Assembly (NCBI GenBank): GCA_017516005.1
Contig: JAFWDU010000023.1
Span: 1 to 49,394 of the forward strand
DNA from: Oscillospiraceae bacterium
GTDB lineage: Bacteria > Bacillota > Clostridia > Oscillospirales > Oscillospiraceae
Direction of reading: 5' to 3'
DNA: 49,394 nt
Shown here piece after piece: positions 24,079 through 31,664 of this stretch. A program made the translations under genes and the position numbers. The notes under the pieces were generated by a model that did not search any database, was not told where the DNA came from, and saw nothing but the letters and a program-made list of their open reading frames with translations. Every line of letters starts with the position of its first letter. The first letter of the stretch is position 1.

Positions 24079-25215
24079 ATGTCTGCAGCACGCGAACACG
24101 CACAGATCATCATGCAGGCGCTGGAACGCGCCGGGTATCAGGCGTATCTGGTCGGCGGCTGCGTGCGGGATCTGCTTCTGTCACGCCCTGTACACGATTA
24201 CGATATTGCCACATCTGCCTCCCCGGAACAGGTGCAGTCTCTGTTTCCCCGGACTGTTCCGACCGGGCTCCGTCACGGAACGGTTACCGTCCTTGTCGAA
24301 CAGGAGGCCTATGAGGTGACCACGTTCCGGACGGAAGGCCGTTATGAGGACCACCGGCGTCCGGAAACCGTTAAATTTGTTACGGACCTGGAAGAGGATC
24401 TTGCCCGCAGAGATTTCACCATCAACGCAATGGCGCTTTCCTCCGCCGGAACACTCGTTGACTGTTTCGGCGGGCAGTCCGACCTGCGAGACGGCATCAT
24501 CCGCTGTGTTGGAAATCCTGAACGTCGGTTTGAAGAAGACGCGCTCCGTATGCTGCGGGCAATCCGTTTCTCGGCACAGCTTGGGTTCTCCGTTGAGAAC
24601 AAAACCCTTCATGCCGCATCTGTATGCGCCCCGCTCTGCGCCGCACTGAGCGCGGAACGGGTTCGGGATGAAATGGAAAAAACGCTCTGTTCCCCCCAGC
24701 CTGAAAAAATCGGTCTGATGATTGATCTCGGACTCCTTCATCATCTCAATCTGAAGTCACACGGAGATCTTTCCGCACTTGCAGCCGTTCCGCCTGATCG
24801 TCTTTCCCGATGGGCAATGGCCTGTCTTCTGCTTCCATCGCTGGACCTGACTTCTCTTCGGCTTGACCGGCACACAACGCAGATCTGCACAAAAGCCGCA
24901 CACGTCAGTCCCGCGCTTGTTGACCGGATCTCATGCAAAAGAGCGATCGCGGATTACGGCTGGGAAACCGCTGAACTTGCAGGCGTTCTGTCCGGGCAGG
25001 CCGATACCTTTGCTTCCATCCGGCAGAGCGGCGACTGTGTTACGCTCTCGGATCTTGCCGTCCGGGGTCAGGATTTTCCCGATCTGAAGGGGCCCGAAAT
25101 CTTCGAGCAGCTTCGAGGTCTTCTGTATCATGTTCTGGAGCATCCGGAAGACAATCAGAAAGACCGGCTTCTTGCAATCAGGAATCCCCTGCCCGCCGGT
25201 GATTCCAATTTCTGA
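24079..25215 (+). CDS. cca: tRNA nucleotidyltransferase (CCA-adding or A-adding)
   Basis: A 378-aa class II nucleotidyltransferase that builds or repairs the tRNA 3' CCA end. Motif A is YLVGGCVRDLLL (residues 23-34) with the catalytic pair in HDYDIATSA (Asp40, Asp42); motif B RRDFTINAMAL is near 110, motif C near 134, and motif D EEDALRMLRAIRFSAQLGF near 151. The ATG follows AAGGGAG by 11 bases. It is slightly shorter than many homologues (400-460 aa), with a reduced C-terminal tail, so a split A-adding role is possible. No other tRNA nucleotidyltransferase is seen here. Confidence 0.93.
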   Translation: MSAAREHAQIIMQALERAGYQAYLVGGCVRDLLLSRPVHDYDIATSASPEQVQSLFPRTVPTGLRHGTVTVLVEQEAYEVTTFRTEGRYEDHRRPETVKFVTDLEEDLARRDFTINAMALSSAGTLVDCFGGQSDLRDGIIRCVGNPERRFEEDALRMLRAIRFSAQLGFSVENKTLHAASVCAPLCAALSAERVRDEMEKTLCSPQPEKIGLMIDLGLLHHLNLKSHGDLSALAAVPPDRLSRWAMACLLLPSLDLTSLRLDRHTTQICTKAAHVSPALVDRISCKRAIADYGWETAELAGVLSGQADTFASIRQSGDCVTLSDLAVRGQDFPDLKGPEIFEQLRGLLYHVLEHPEDNQKDRLLAIRNPLPAGDSNF

Positions 25216-25228
25216 AATGACTCTGGAG

Positions 25229-26911
25229 CTATTTCCTCTGTGCCGCATGCTGAACAGATTCGAGGATTCTCTCCGAGATGTCCCTGATTTCTTCCGGCTT
25301 CAGCTTCAGGACCGCTCGGTCAAACGTATAAAGGCCGTTTGTCTCATCTTCCACGTCCGAAACCTGCGTATAGACGGCTCCGCACAGTCCCTGTCCCGCC
25401 AGCTCCTCGACTTTTTCAAGCAGTTTTCGCATACCGCACACATAGGCATCTCTGCTGCGGTATATCCGGTAACCATATGTCTTTTCCTGGTTGAAACTGT
25501 GTTCCGGGATCTTCCAGACATAGCCGCCGTATTCCGAAAGAAACTGCGGCCGCTTCTCTCTTCCCAGGTGAAGCTTCCCGAAATAGATATGACTGCTCTC
25601 CACATCTGAGAGAGTCTGCTTAAACCAGCCGGACGTGGAATCTATCCAGCGGTTTGCGTCGATCTCTTTCAGCCGGCGATATGCATCATCCGCGCGGAAC
25701 TGTCCCCATCCCTCGTTAAAGACAGTCCACAGGCAGATTGACGGATGATTTTTCAGCAGGCGTACTGTCCCCTCCATGGAAGACAGAAAGTTTCTCCTTG
25801 TCACTCCGTCAGGATTCAGCCGATCATCCTTTCTGCCCTTCATATGCAGTGTTGGGAGCAGCGTATCCCGTAAAAAGCGGTACCTGCCATTGTTGACCAT
25901 ATCCTGAAACACAATCATTCCCAGACGGTCGCAGTCATAATAGAACTGTTCCGGTTCAATTTTTATATGCTTCCGAAGCATATTAAACCCTAGGGATTTC
26001 ATGGCGAGAATCTCTGTCTCATAGCAGGACGGATCCGGTGCCGTGTACAGTCCGTCGCTCCAGTATCCCTGATCCAGCAGGCCGTGAAAGAAATACGGCT
26101 TTCCGTTGAGACACAATCTCGGGATTCCGTCTACCGTCTGTGTGCTCAAAGTGCGCAGCGCAAAATAAGAGTTAATGCTGTCTTCTTCGCCAGACAGCGT
26201 AAAAAAATAAAGATATGGATTCTCAGGGCTCCAGAGGATTGGATCTTCCAGTTCAACCCGAGCTCTGCCGTTCCGCAGCGGCACCTGCTTTCCGTTCAGC
26301 AGCAGTTCCCCGTTTGGAATTCCTTCCGCAAAGATTTCCGCATAATTCAGCCCTGTCGTTATCTCAACAGATCTGAAGTAACGTTCGGGTACAGGCTCCA
26401 GCCAGACAGTCTGCCAGATTCCAGAGCACGGGGTGTACCACATACCCCCGCGCCGGGCGCTCTGCTTCCCCCACGGCCAGCGGGGATCCAGATCGTTCGT
26501 CACTTGGACACTGAGCACATTATCTCCGGCAATCAGCTGATCTGTAATATCCGCCTCAAACGGCAGGTAGCCGTTTCTGTTCTCAGTTACTTTTATTCCG
26601 TTTACCAGAACCGCGGAAGCTCCCATAACAGCTCCAAAATGCACTAAAATCCGTTTCCCTTTCCATTTTTCCGGAATGCGGAAGTTTTTCCGATATTCCA
26701 TTTGCGCACCGATCTCCGGCACCGGCTCCATCCCTGAAAGCAGGCTTTCCGGACAGAACGGCACACGTACCCGGTGCACCTGGTTCCGAATCTGCAATTC
26801 CCAGATTCCATTCAGGCACTGCCATTCCTTACGCTTCATCTGTGGCCGTGGATAGACTTCCCAGGGGATTTCAGGAACCTTGCTCCCCCAGGCGGAGAGC
26901 ATTCTGGACAT
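25229..26911 (-). CDS. Glycoside hydrolase family 2 protein (compact beta-galactosidase/glucuronidase-like)
   Basis: A 560-aa GH2 enzyme with no signal peptide, hence cytosolic. An N-terminal jelly-roll sugar-binding domain (about 20-175, with the RGGMWYTPCSGIWQTVWLE signature) leads to a short Ig-like domain (about 175-260) and a TIM barrel. The acid/base is Glu400 in VFNEGW and the nucleophile Glu460 in LSEYGG. It is much shorter than LacZ (about 1020 aa), similar to small GH2 enzymes active on plant glycans. The start follows AGGTGAG. The DUF4003 gene ends 73 bases upstream on the same strand. Substrate is unknown; galactoside, arabinoside or glucuronide are possible. Confidence 0.9.
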   Translation of the reverse strand: MSRMLSAWGSKVPEIPWEVYPRPQMKRKEWQCLNGIWELQIRNQVHRVRVPFCPESLLSGMEPVPEIGAQMEYRKNFRIPEKWKGKRILVHFGAVMGASAVLVNGIKVTENRNGYLPFEADITDQLIAGDNVLSVQVTNDLDPRWPWGKQSARRGGMWYTPCSGIWQTVWLEPVPERYFRSVEITTGLNYAEIFAEGIPNGELLLNGKQVPLRNGRARVELEDPILWSPENPYLYFFTLSGEEDSINSYFALRTLSTQTVDGIPRLCLNGKPYFFHGLLDQGYWSDGLYTAPDPSCYETEILAMKSLGFNMLRKHIKIEPEQFYYDCDRLGMIVFQDMVNNGRYRFLRDTLLPTLHMKGRKDDRLNPDGVTRRNFLSSMEGTVRLLKNHPSICLWTVFNEGWGQFRADDAYRRLKEIDANRWIDSTSGWFKQTLSDVESSHIYFGKLHLGREKRPQFLSEYGGYVWKIPEHSFNQEKTYGYRIYRSRDAYVCGMRKLLEKVEELAGQGLCGAVYTQVSDVEDETNGLYTFDRAVLKLKPEEIRDISERILESVQHAAQRK

Positions 26912-26984
26912 ATTTACTCACCTGCCGTCAACTTCATTTCAAATCAGGACAAAAAGGTCTCAAAGGGATCGAATCATAGTATCA

Positions 26985-28004
26985 TCAGTGGGAACTTGCC
27001 GCCGCGCTACTCGTGGATGTACTGACAATAATCGCGCACATTGCCGCCTGCTGGGCGGCAATCATGGCCAGTGTTGCGGTAAGCGGCGCATTTGCTGTCG
27101 CTGTTCTTGCCGCCCGATCCGCCAGAGCTGCGCTTTCAGGCTCCGGCTGATGAAGAGAGCTCACAAGCATTGCCGCATGCATCATTCTGGTTTTCCGGTC
27201 GCATGAAAGGAACCCGTATCCCTTCTGTCTCGCGAGAAACGCGTCCACTTCCATCATCTCGGAAACGAACTGCTCTGTCGGTCCTTCCAGAATGGACAGT
27301 GCCGCAATGGCGCTGAGCTCGTAGTTCTTTCCGTACTTGCCGCCCGCTGCCGTGATTCCGTCCAGCAGAGCGATCATTCTCTCTACTTTCTTCCGCGGTT
27401 CACCCGGCGCCAGCGCCAGGACGTGTGAAACAGACTGCACCGCATTGGACGCATAAAACCGATTTTTCAGCAGCTGATAGCAGTTTTCCATATCCTCAAC
27501 GAGCGCATCATTGCTGCGGTCAGAAAATGCCATCAGGACCGCGAGCACGCTGTCCTCGCCGGAGGTCAGGAACGGATGCTCTTCCTTCATGCGGCGATAG
27601 ATCGCTTTCCCACGCTCCGCAAGAGAATCCACCTGCCCTGCCACCCCAAGATCCGCGAGCAGAAATGCGACTAAGGCAAGGTATTGCGAGCCCAAAAACT
27701 GTCCCTTTAGAATGGCATAATTCTCAATTGCCTGATCAAGCTTCCCTTCCGGTGCACCTCCTGCTGAAAGCATGGAACAAAGCGGTGCAGTCAGGGATCC
27801 CCGGAAATTAGAAAAGATGCTTGTCTTCTGTTTGAGCAGACTTCTGCAGTCGGAAAGCATTTCCGGGTCCGCACTCTTCCCCCTGGAACAGAAAATGCTC
27901 GCGCAGATCGGGTAGATAGCGGAAAACTCCATTTTAAACGCTTTCTTCACAGCGTCTCTGTTCTGGATGAATTCGCTGCACAGTGTCTGAAGTCTGTCTG
28001 TCAT
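26985..28004 (-). CDS. DUF4003 family protein
   Basis: A 339-aa soluble protein of the DUF4003 family, common in Firmicutes and of unknown function. It is mostly alpha-helical by composition and shows the family pattern of an N-terminal LCSEFIQNRDAVKKAF and central repeats such as NRFYASNAVQSVSHVLAL and KYGKNYELSAIAALSIL. The C-terminus is an unusually Ala/Ser/Thr-rich hydrophobic tail (about residues 300-339, AQQAAMCAIIVSTSTSSAAASSH). The start has GGATAGGAG 9 bases upstream. A long hairpin lies between it and the upstream acetyltransferase gene. Confidence 0.85.
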   Translation of the reverse strand: MTDRLQTLCSEFIQNRDAVKKAFKMEFSAIYPICASIFCSRGKSADPEMLSDCRSLLKQKTSIFSNFRGSLTAPLCSMLSAGGAPEGKLDQAIENYAILKGQFLGSQYLALVAFLLADLGVAGQVDSLAERGKAIYRRMKEEHPFLTSGEDSVLAVLMAFSDRSNDALVEDMENCYQLLKNRFYASNAVQSVSHVLALAPGEPRKKVERMIALLDGITAAGGKYGKNYELSAIAALSILEGPTEQFVSEMMEVDAFLARQKGYGFLSCDRKTRMMHAAMLVSSLHQPEPESAALADRAARTATANAPLTATLAMIAAQQAAMCAIIVSTSTSSAAASSH

Positions 28005-28028
28005 AGCAAGTCACTCCTATCCTTTATT

Positions 28029-28085
28029 CAGGAAACTGGTAAATGTTCCGCTGAATGCAGCGAACACTTACCAGTTTCCTGTTTT
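28029..28085. repeat. Long two-part hairpin between acetyltransferase and DUF4003 genes
   Basis: CAGGAAACTGGTAA (28029-28042) pairs perfectly with TTACCAGTTTCCTG (28068-28081), and an inner GCTG/CAGC stem is present. The T-tract (TTTTCTTATTCTTTT) lies on the plus strand, where no gene ends; on the minus strand, the direction of both neighbours, it is weak. It may be a leaky terminator of the acetyltransferase gene. Confidence 0.7.
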
Positions 28086-28086
28086 C

Positions 28087-28704
28087 TTATTCTTTTGCCT
28101 GATCTTCCTCATCCAGATAGGCCTGATACTCCGCTTCCCAGTAAGCCTGATCTTCTTCCGTGATCTTCCGGATGACCCGGCAGGGATTGCCGACCGCAAC
28201 TACACCGGCGGGAATGTCTTTCGTTACGACGCTCCCGGCTCCAATTACAGCACCCTCGCCGATGGTCACACCGGGCAGGATCGTAACGCTGCCGCCGATC
28301 CAGACATTTGCTCCGATATGAACCGGCTTGGCGTACTGCAGGCCGGTGTTGCGTACGCTGGGAACCAGTGGATGGATTGGGGTGTAGATGGATACATTCG
28401 GGCCGATATACGCGTGATCTCCGATCACGACATCCGCCTCATCCAATACCATGAGCCAGGCATTCACAAAGACATGATCGCCGATATGAATATGGGCGCC
28501 CTGTGAATAATAGAGTGGAGGAATTACCGAGCTTCCTTCTCCCAATTCTGCAAAAACATCCTTCAGCGGGTTTCCGCCGCCGCGGTTGCCGAAGCTTCTC
28601 TGATTGACGGCATCCAGCGCCATTTTCGCTTCAATCCACTTCTGATCATGAAGCTTTGCAGAACTGTACAGTTTTCCTTCCTGTCTTCTCTTCTCGTCGT
28701 TCAT
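28087..28704 (-). CDS. Maltose/galactoside O-acetyltransferase-like hexapeptide enzyme
   Basis: A 205-aa left-handed beta-helix acetyltransferase of the LacA/Maa/NodL group, which moves acetyl from acetyl-CoA to a sugar hydroxyl. The N-terminal Mac domain is KRRQEGKLYSS..., followed by hexapeptide repeats (IHIGDHVFVNAWLMVLDEADVVIGDHAYIGPNVSIYTP) and the catalytic loop HPLVPS (His near residue 117), then HIGANVWIGGSVTILPGVTIGEGAVIGAGSVV. The ATG at 28704 follows GGGAGGAGC; an in-frame ATG 12 codons upstream lacks a site. The acidic C-terminus (YLDEEDQAKE) is longer than usual. Substrate sugar unknown. Confidence 0.9.
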   Translation of the reverse strand: MNDEKRRQEGKLYSSAKLHDQKWIEAKMALDAVNQRSFGNRGGGNPLKDVFAELGEGSSVIPPLYYSQGAHIHIGDHVFVNAWLMVLDEADVVIGDHAYIGPNVSIYTPIHPLVPSVRNTGLQYAKPVHIGANVWIGGSVTILPGVTIGEGAVIGAGSVVTKDIPAGVVAVGNPCRVIRKITEEDQAYWEAEYQAYLDEEDQAKE

Positions 28705-28753
28705 GACTGCTCCTCCCATCTTGTCTTTGGCGATTATCACTTATGTTACTAAT

Positions 28754-28782
28754 GTTGTAAATATATTGTATATCTTTACAAC
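28754..28782. promoter_or_regulatory. AT-rich inverted repeat upstream of the acetyltransferase gene
   Basis: GTTGTAAA (28754-28761) and TTTACAAC (28775-28782) are perfect complements around a 13-base AT-rich centre. It lies 50-78 bases before the start codon, a likely operator overlapping the promoter. The regulator is unknown. Confidence 0.5.
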
Positions 28783-28880
28783 AATAAATGCAATGAAATC
28801 AAAGAGGTCGGACCGCGGTCATAATGACCAAGAATCGAACGTTATGATTGTGCAAATCTTCTTCGCGCCATCTGGATTGC

Positions 28881-30050
28881 CTAGATGATTTCCGTATTAT
28901 CCACATGGATCTGAATCTGATATTCCGGATGCGATGCGGAAAGAGCTTCTGTCAGTATCTTTACTGCTTCGGCACCGTCAACCTTTGCAGCCGGAGGCAC
29001 AACCAGATCAAACAGGATCAGCATACCGGACCGTTTGCTGACTACCCGAAAATCATGAATTGTCAGCAGTGAATGGATGTTCCCTGCCGTTTCCTCCGCT
29101 TCCTGCTTCAGTTTCCGAACTGCTTCATTGTCTGTTTCCACCGGGTCCATATGGATCACGGCGCTGCAGCCGAGTTCCTCTTCCAGCTCACGCTCGATGT
29201 GATCAATCTGATCATGCAGCGCAAACACGTCGCCTGCCCCATCCACTTCTCCGTGCAGAGATACCATGATGCGGCCGGGGCCATAGTCATGTACGATCAG
29301 GTCGTGCATGCCGATAATCTCCGGATGTGACAGAACAATTGTTCGAATCCGTTCAACAAGTTCCGGCGCCGGCGGATTTCCCAGAAGCGGACTCAGCGTC
29401 TCTTTTGCGGCACTGATACCGGCATACAGGATGAACAGGGACACAAGAACTCCGCACCAGCCATCAATCTTGACCCGGAAATACCGCTGTACCAGCAATG
29501 CGGCAAGAACAACTCCCGTCGCCGCTGCGTCACTCAGGCTGTCCGTTGCTGTGGCGCGCATAGCCGAAGAGCGCAGCTTTTTCGCAAGCCTTCTCTGATA
29601 GAAAGACATGTACAGCTTGACACAGATGGAGGCGGCCAGAATCAGGACCGCTGTCAGGCCTGTCTCAACAGGTTCCGGATTCCGGATCTTAGATATCGAG
29701 CTTTTTGCCAATTCCAGTCCCATCACAAGAATGGCGGCAGAGACAATAAAGCCAGAGATATACTCAATTCTTCCATGCCCGAACGGGTGGTCAGTATCCG
29801 GTTTCTTCCCCGCAAAGCGGAATCCGATCAGGGTCACAATCGAGGATCCCGCATCTGAAAGGTTGTTAAACGCATCACCAATCACGGAGATTGCGCCAGT
29901 ATGAAGTCCTGTAAACAGCTTTAAAACAAACAGCAGAAGATTCAGGCAGATTCCGACTCCTCCGGCAAGCACACCATACTTTCTACGCACTTCCGGATCC
30001 GCTACATTGTCCCGATTTTTGATCAGCCATTTTGAAAGCAGTGAAATCAT
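28881..30050 (-). CDS. Cation diffusion facilitator family metal exporter
   Basis: A 389-aa CDF protein exchanging cytosolic Zn2+, Fe2+ or Mn2+ for protons. Six helices form the membrane domain; the metal-site motifs are DAFNNLSD near residue 59 (helix II) and, after DHPFGHGRIEY, DSLSDAAATG near residue 166 (helix V). The long C-terminal cytosolic part (about 210-389) contains the ferredoxin-like dimerisation domain and about 90 extra residues with a second similar fold, longer than the roughly 300-aa norm. Asp rather than His in both helix II and helix V (DxxxD-type) leans toward Mn/Fe rather than pure Zn transport; this is an inference. The start follows TAAGGAG. Confidence 0.9.
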   Translation of the reverse strand: MISLLSKWLIKNRDNVADPEVRRKYGVLAGGVGICLNLLLFVLKLFTGLHTGAISVIGDAFNNLSDAGSSIVTLIGFRFAGKKPDTDHPFGHGRIEYISGFIVSAAILVMGLELAKSSISKIRNPEPVETGLTAVLILAASICVKLYMSFYQRRLAKKLRSSAMRATATDSLSDAAATGVVLAALLVQRYFRVKIDGWCGVLVSLFILYAGISAAKETLSPLLGNPPAPELVERIRTIVLSHPEIIGMHDLIVHDYGPGRIMVSLHGEVDGAGDVFALHDQIDHIERELEEELGCSAVIHMDPVETDNEAVRKLKQEAEETAGNIHSLLTIHDFRVVSKRSGMLILFDLVVPPAAKVDGAEAVKILTEALSASHPEYQIQIHVDNTEII

Positions 30051-30076
30051 GACGAATGCTCCTTAGATAACAGGGC

Positions 30077-30107
30077 GGACTGGAAACAGGACGCCTGTTT
30101 CCAGTCC
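30077..30107. repeat. Perfect 14-bp-arm hairpin in the CDF leader region
   Basis: GGACTGGAAACAGG and CCTGTTTCCAGTCC are separated by ACG. It lies in a divergent gap, 27 bases upstream of the CDF start, so it is not an ordinary gene-end terminator. It may be a leader structure of the CDF mRNA. Confidence 0.65.
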
Positions 30108-30305
30108 AATTTCGGTTGTCTTTCATTGTAGCGCCGCTGGCCTTCCTTTGCAACACTTTTGCCTACACAAAGCACTTCCCTGTTTTCTGATTGGACCTTT
30201 CCCAAGCAGCGAATCTCATCAGGCGAAAAAAAGGAGGTTCACATGTCTCCCTAGATGTGTTAGATTAATAATGGATATCGATTGAAGCATTTCGGAGGGA
30301 TTCTT

Positions 30306-30950
30306 ATGGCGACTACAACAACCGTCACCGTCCGCGCAAAGGCAGACTATCCCTATCATTATGAATGCCTGTACTGCGGCAGAGAAAACAACAAAACGCT
30401 GCACCTTGAAGCAGCAAAAGTCCAGGATGTAAATGGAAGCCGCAAAACAAGAGTCGCAGACAACAATGATGCCGCCCGGCAGATGGAGTCCCAGCTGATG
30501 AGCGGATTTGATCAGGTGGTCCGAGCCAATGAGAAGGAGGTTGAAACCTTCAGAGAATACTGGAGCAGCTGTCAGAACGGCGAACCGGGCAGAAAGCCAG
30601 TACGCATCTCAAAGCGTGAGCCGGATTCGTTTACCTGCAGCTACTGCGGCAGGGAGCAGCCTTACTCCAAATCATTCGGGAAGAGCGGCACAGGCTTCGC
30701 GCTCCTCATTGTTCTGGGCGGTTTTGCCGCCTTGTGCGCGCTGATCTTTCTGATTCTCTCTTTTGCCATGAGCGCGCAGCCTTATCGCGGGCTGTTTATC
30801 GGGTTCGGCACAGCTGCCGTGCTCTCTCTCCCGATTGGCATTCCCGGTGTCCGGCGAGCCGATGAGGCTGAAGCCGCGCTGCAGTGGGAGGAACTGAAGG
30901 AAATCTCCTATGCCCCCGAAAAGCTTCCCAGATACGAGCACAAAAGCTGA
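30306..30950 (+). CDS. Membrane protein with two CxxC zinc knuckles, unknown function
   Basis: A 214-aa protein. The N-terminal cytosolic part carries CLYCGREN near residue 22 and CSYCGREQ near residue 109, which look like two halves of one zinc ribbon separated by about 80 charged residues. Two hydrophobic helices follow (about 126-150 and 158-176), then an acidic C-terminal tail. The ATG at 30306 follows GGAGG. I do not recognise a family. It is followed 19 bases later by another membrane-anchored unknown, so the pair likely forms an operon ending at a strong terminator. Confidence 0.8.
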   Translation: MATTTTVTVRAKADYPYHYECLYCGRENNKTLHLEAAKVQDVNGSRKTRVADNNDAARQMESQLMSGFDQVVRANEKEVETFREYWSSCQNGEPGRKPVRISKREPDSFTCSYCGREQPYSKSFGKSGTGFALLIVLGGFAALCALIFLILSFAMSAQPYRGLFIGFGTAAVLSLPIGIPGVRRADEAEAALQWEELKEISYAPEKLPRYEHKS

Positions 30951-30969
30951 ATTCCGGAGGACTGATGAA

Positions 30970-31578
30970 ATGAAATCAAAAAACAGCCGCCTGCTCAGGG
31001 AGATCCTATCCATTATTGTATTTGCAGCCGTATGCTTCGGAATCTATGAAGGTGCTTCTTTCCTGAGAGGCCTGTCTGTGAACCGCGTCTACGGAAAAGA
31101 CACAAGAAAACAGATCCTGCATATGGCGCAGGATCAGGACTGGGAGCAGGCAGCCGAAACGATAAAAAACAAAGGCCAGCATAATCTGTCAAATGCGCCG
31201 GAGCGGCTGGATCCGTATCTTGTGATTCTGATCCCGAAGTGGGATCGGCCAAGAGACAGTCAGCTGTGGAAGGTCCTCGCGTGCAGTGAAAAGGATCCAG
31301 GGTCTCTGGATGGAATCCAGACGGTCGTTTTCTGTAAGTACACAGAGGAAACTGCCGGATACGGTCAGCCTGGCGCATCCACGAGCAGTTCTACCGGGAC
31401 TAGCGAATTTGTGCATATCAGCTATGTGAATGCACAAACCGGGCTGCCGTATAAATGGGAGTATTACGGAAAGGACCTGCCTGGCAAGTCGTCCGGAACG
31501 CCTCATTTCAAGGTCTCCACCAACAAGCTTCTGTCGCACATCAAAAAGGCGCTTCAGGATCTTGGCAAACAGCCATGA
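30970..31578 (+). CDS. Membrane-anchored protein of unknown function
   Basis: A 202-aa protein with one N-terminal membrane helix (about residues 11-30) and an extracytoplasmic domain that includes a Ser/Thr/Gly-rich stretch (ASTSSSTGTS) near residue 140. The ATG at 30970 follows GGAGG at 9 bases. No recognised family. It is the second gene of a pair with the zinc-knuckle membrane protein and may act with it. Confidence 0.78.
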   Translation: MKSKNSRLLREILSIIVFAAVCFGIYEGASFLRGLSVNRVYGKDTRKQILHMAQDQDWEQAAETIKNKGQHNLSNAPERLDPYLVILIPKWDRPRDSQLWKVLACSEKDPGSLDGIQTVVFCKYTEETAGYGQPGASTSSSTGTSEFVHISYVNAQTGLPYKWEYYGKDLPGKSSGTPHFKVSTNKLLSHIKKALQDLGKQP

Positions 31579-31615
31579 TCTGCTCTGCCTGTCATGCCAA
31601 GGCCATCCAAAAGCC

Positions 31616-31654
31616 ACCGGGGCTTTGATCCAACGATCAAAGCCCCGGTATTTT
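31616..31654. terminator. Strong bidirectional terminator
   Basis: ACCGGGGCTTTGATC (31616-31630) pairs perfectly with GATCAAAGCCCCGGT (31635-31649) around a CAAC loop, followed by ATTTTATTATC on the plus strand and GGCTTTTGG on the minus strand. It separates the convergent unknown-gene pair and the GH35-like gene. Confidence 0.92.
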
Positions 31655-31664
31655 ATTATCTTTA

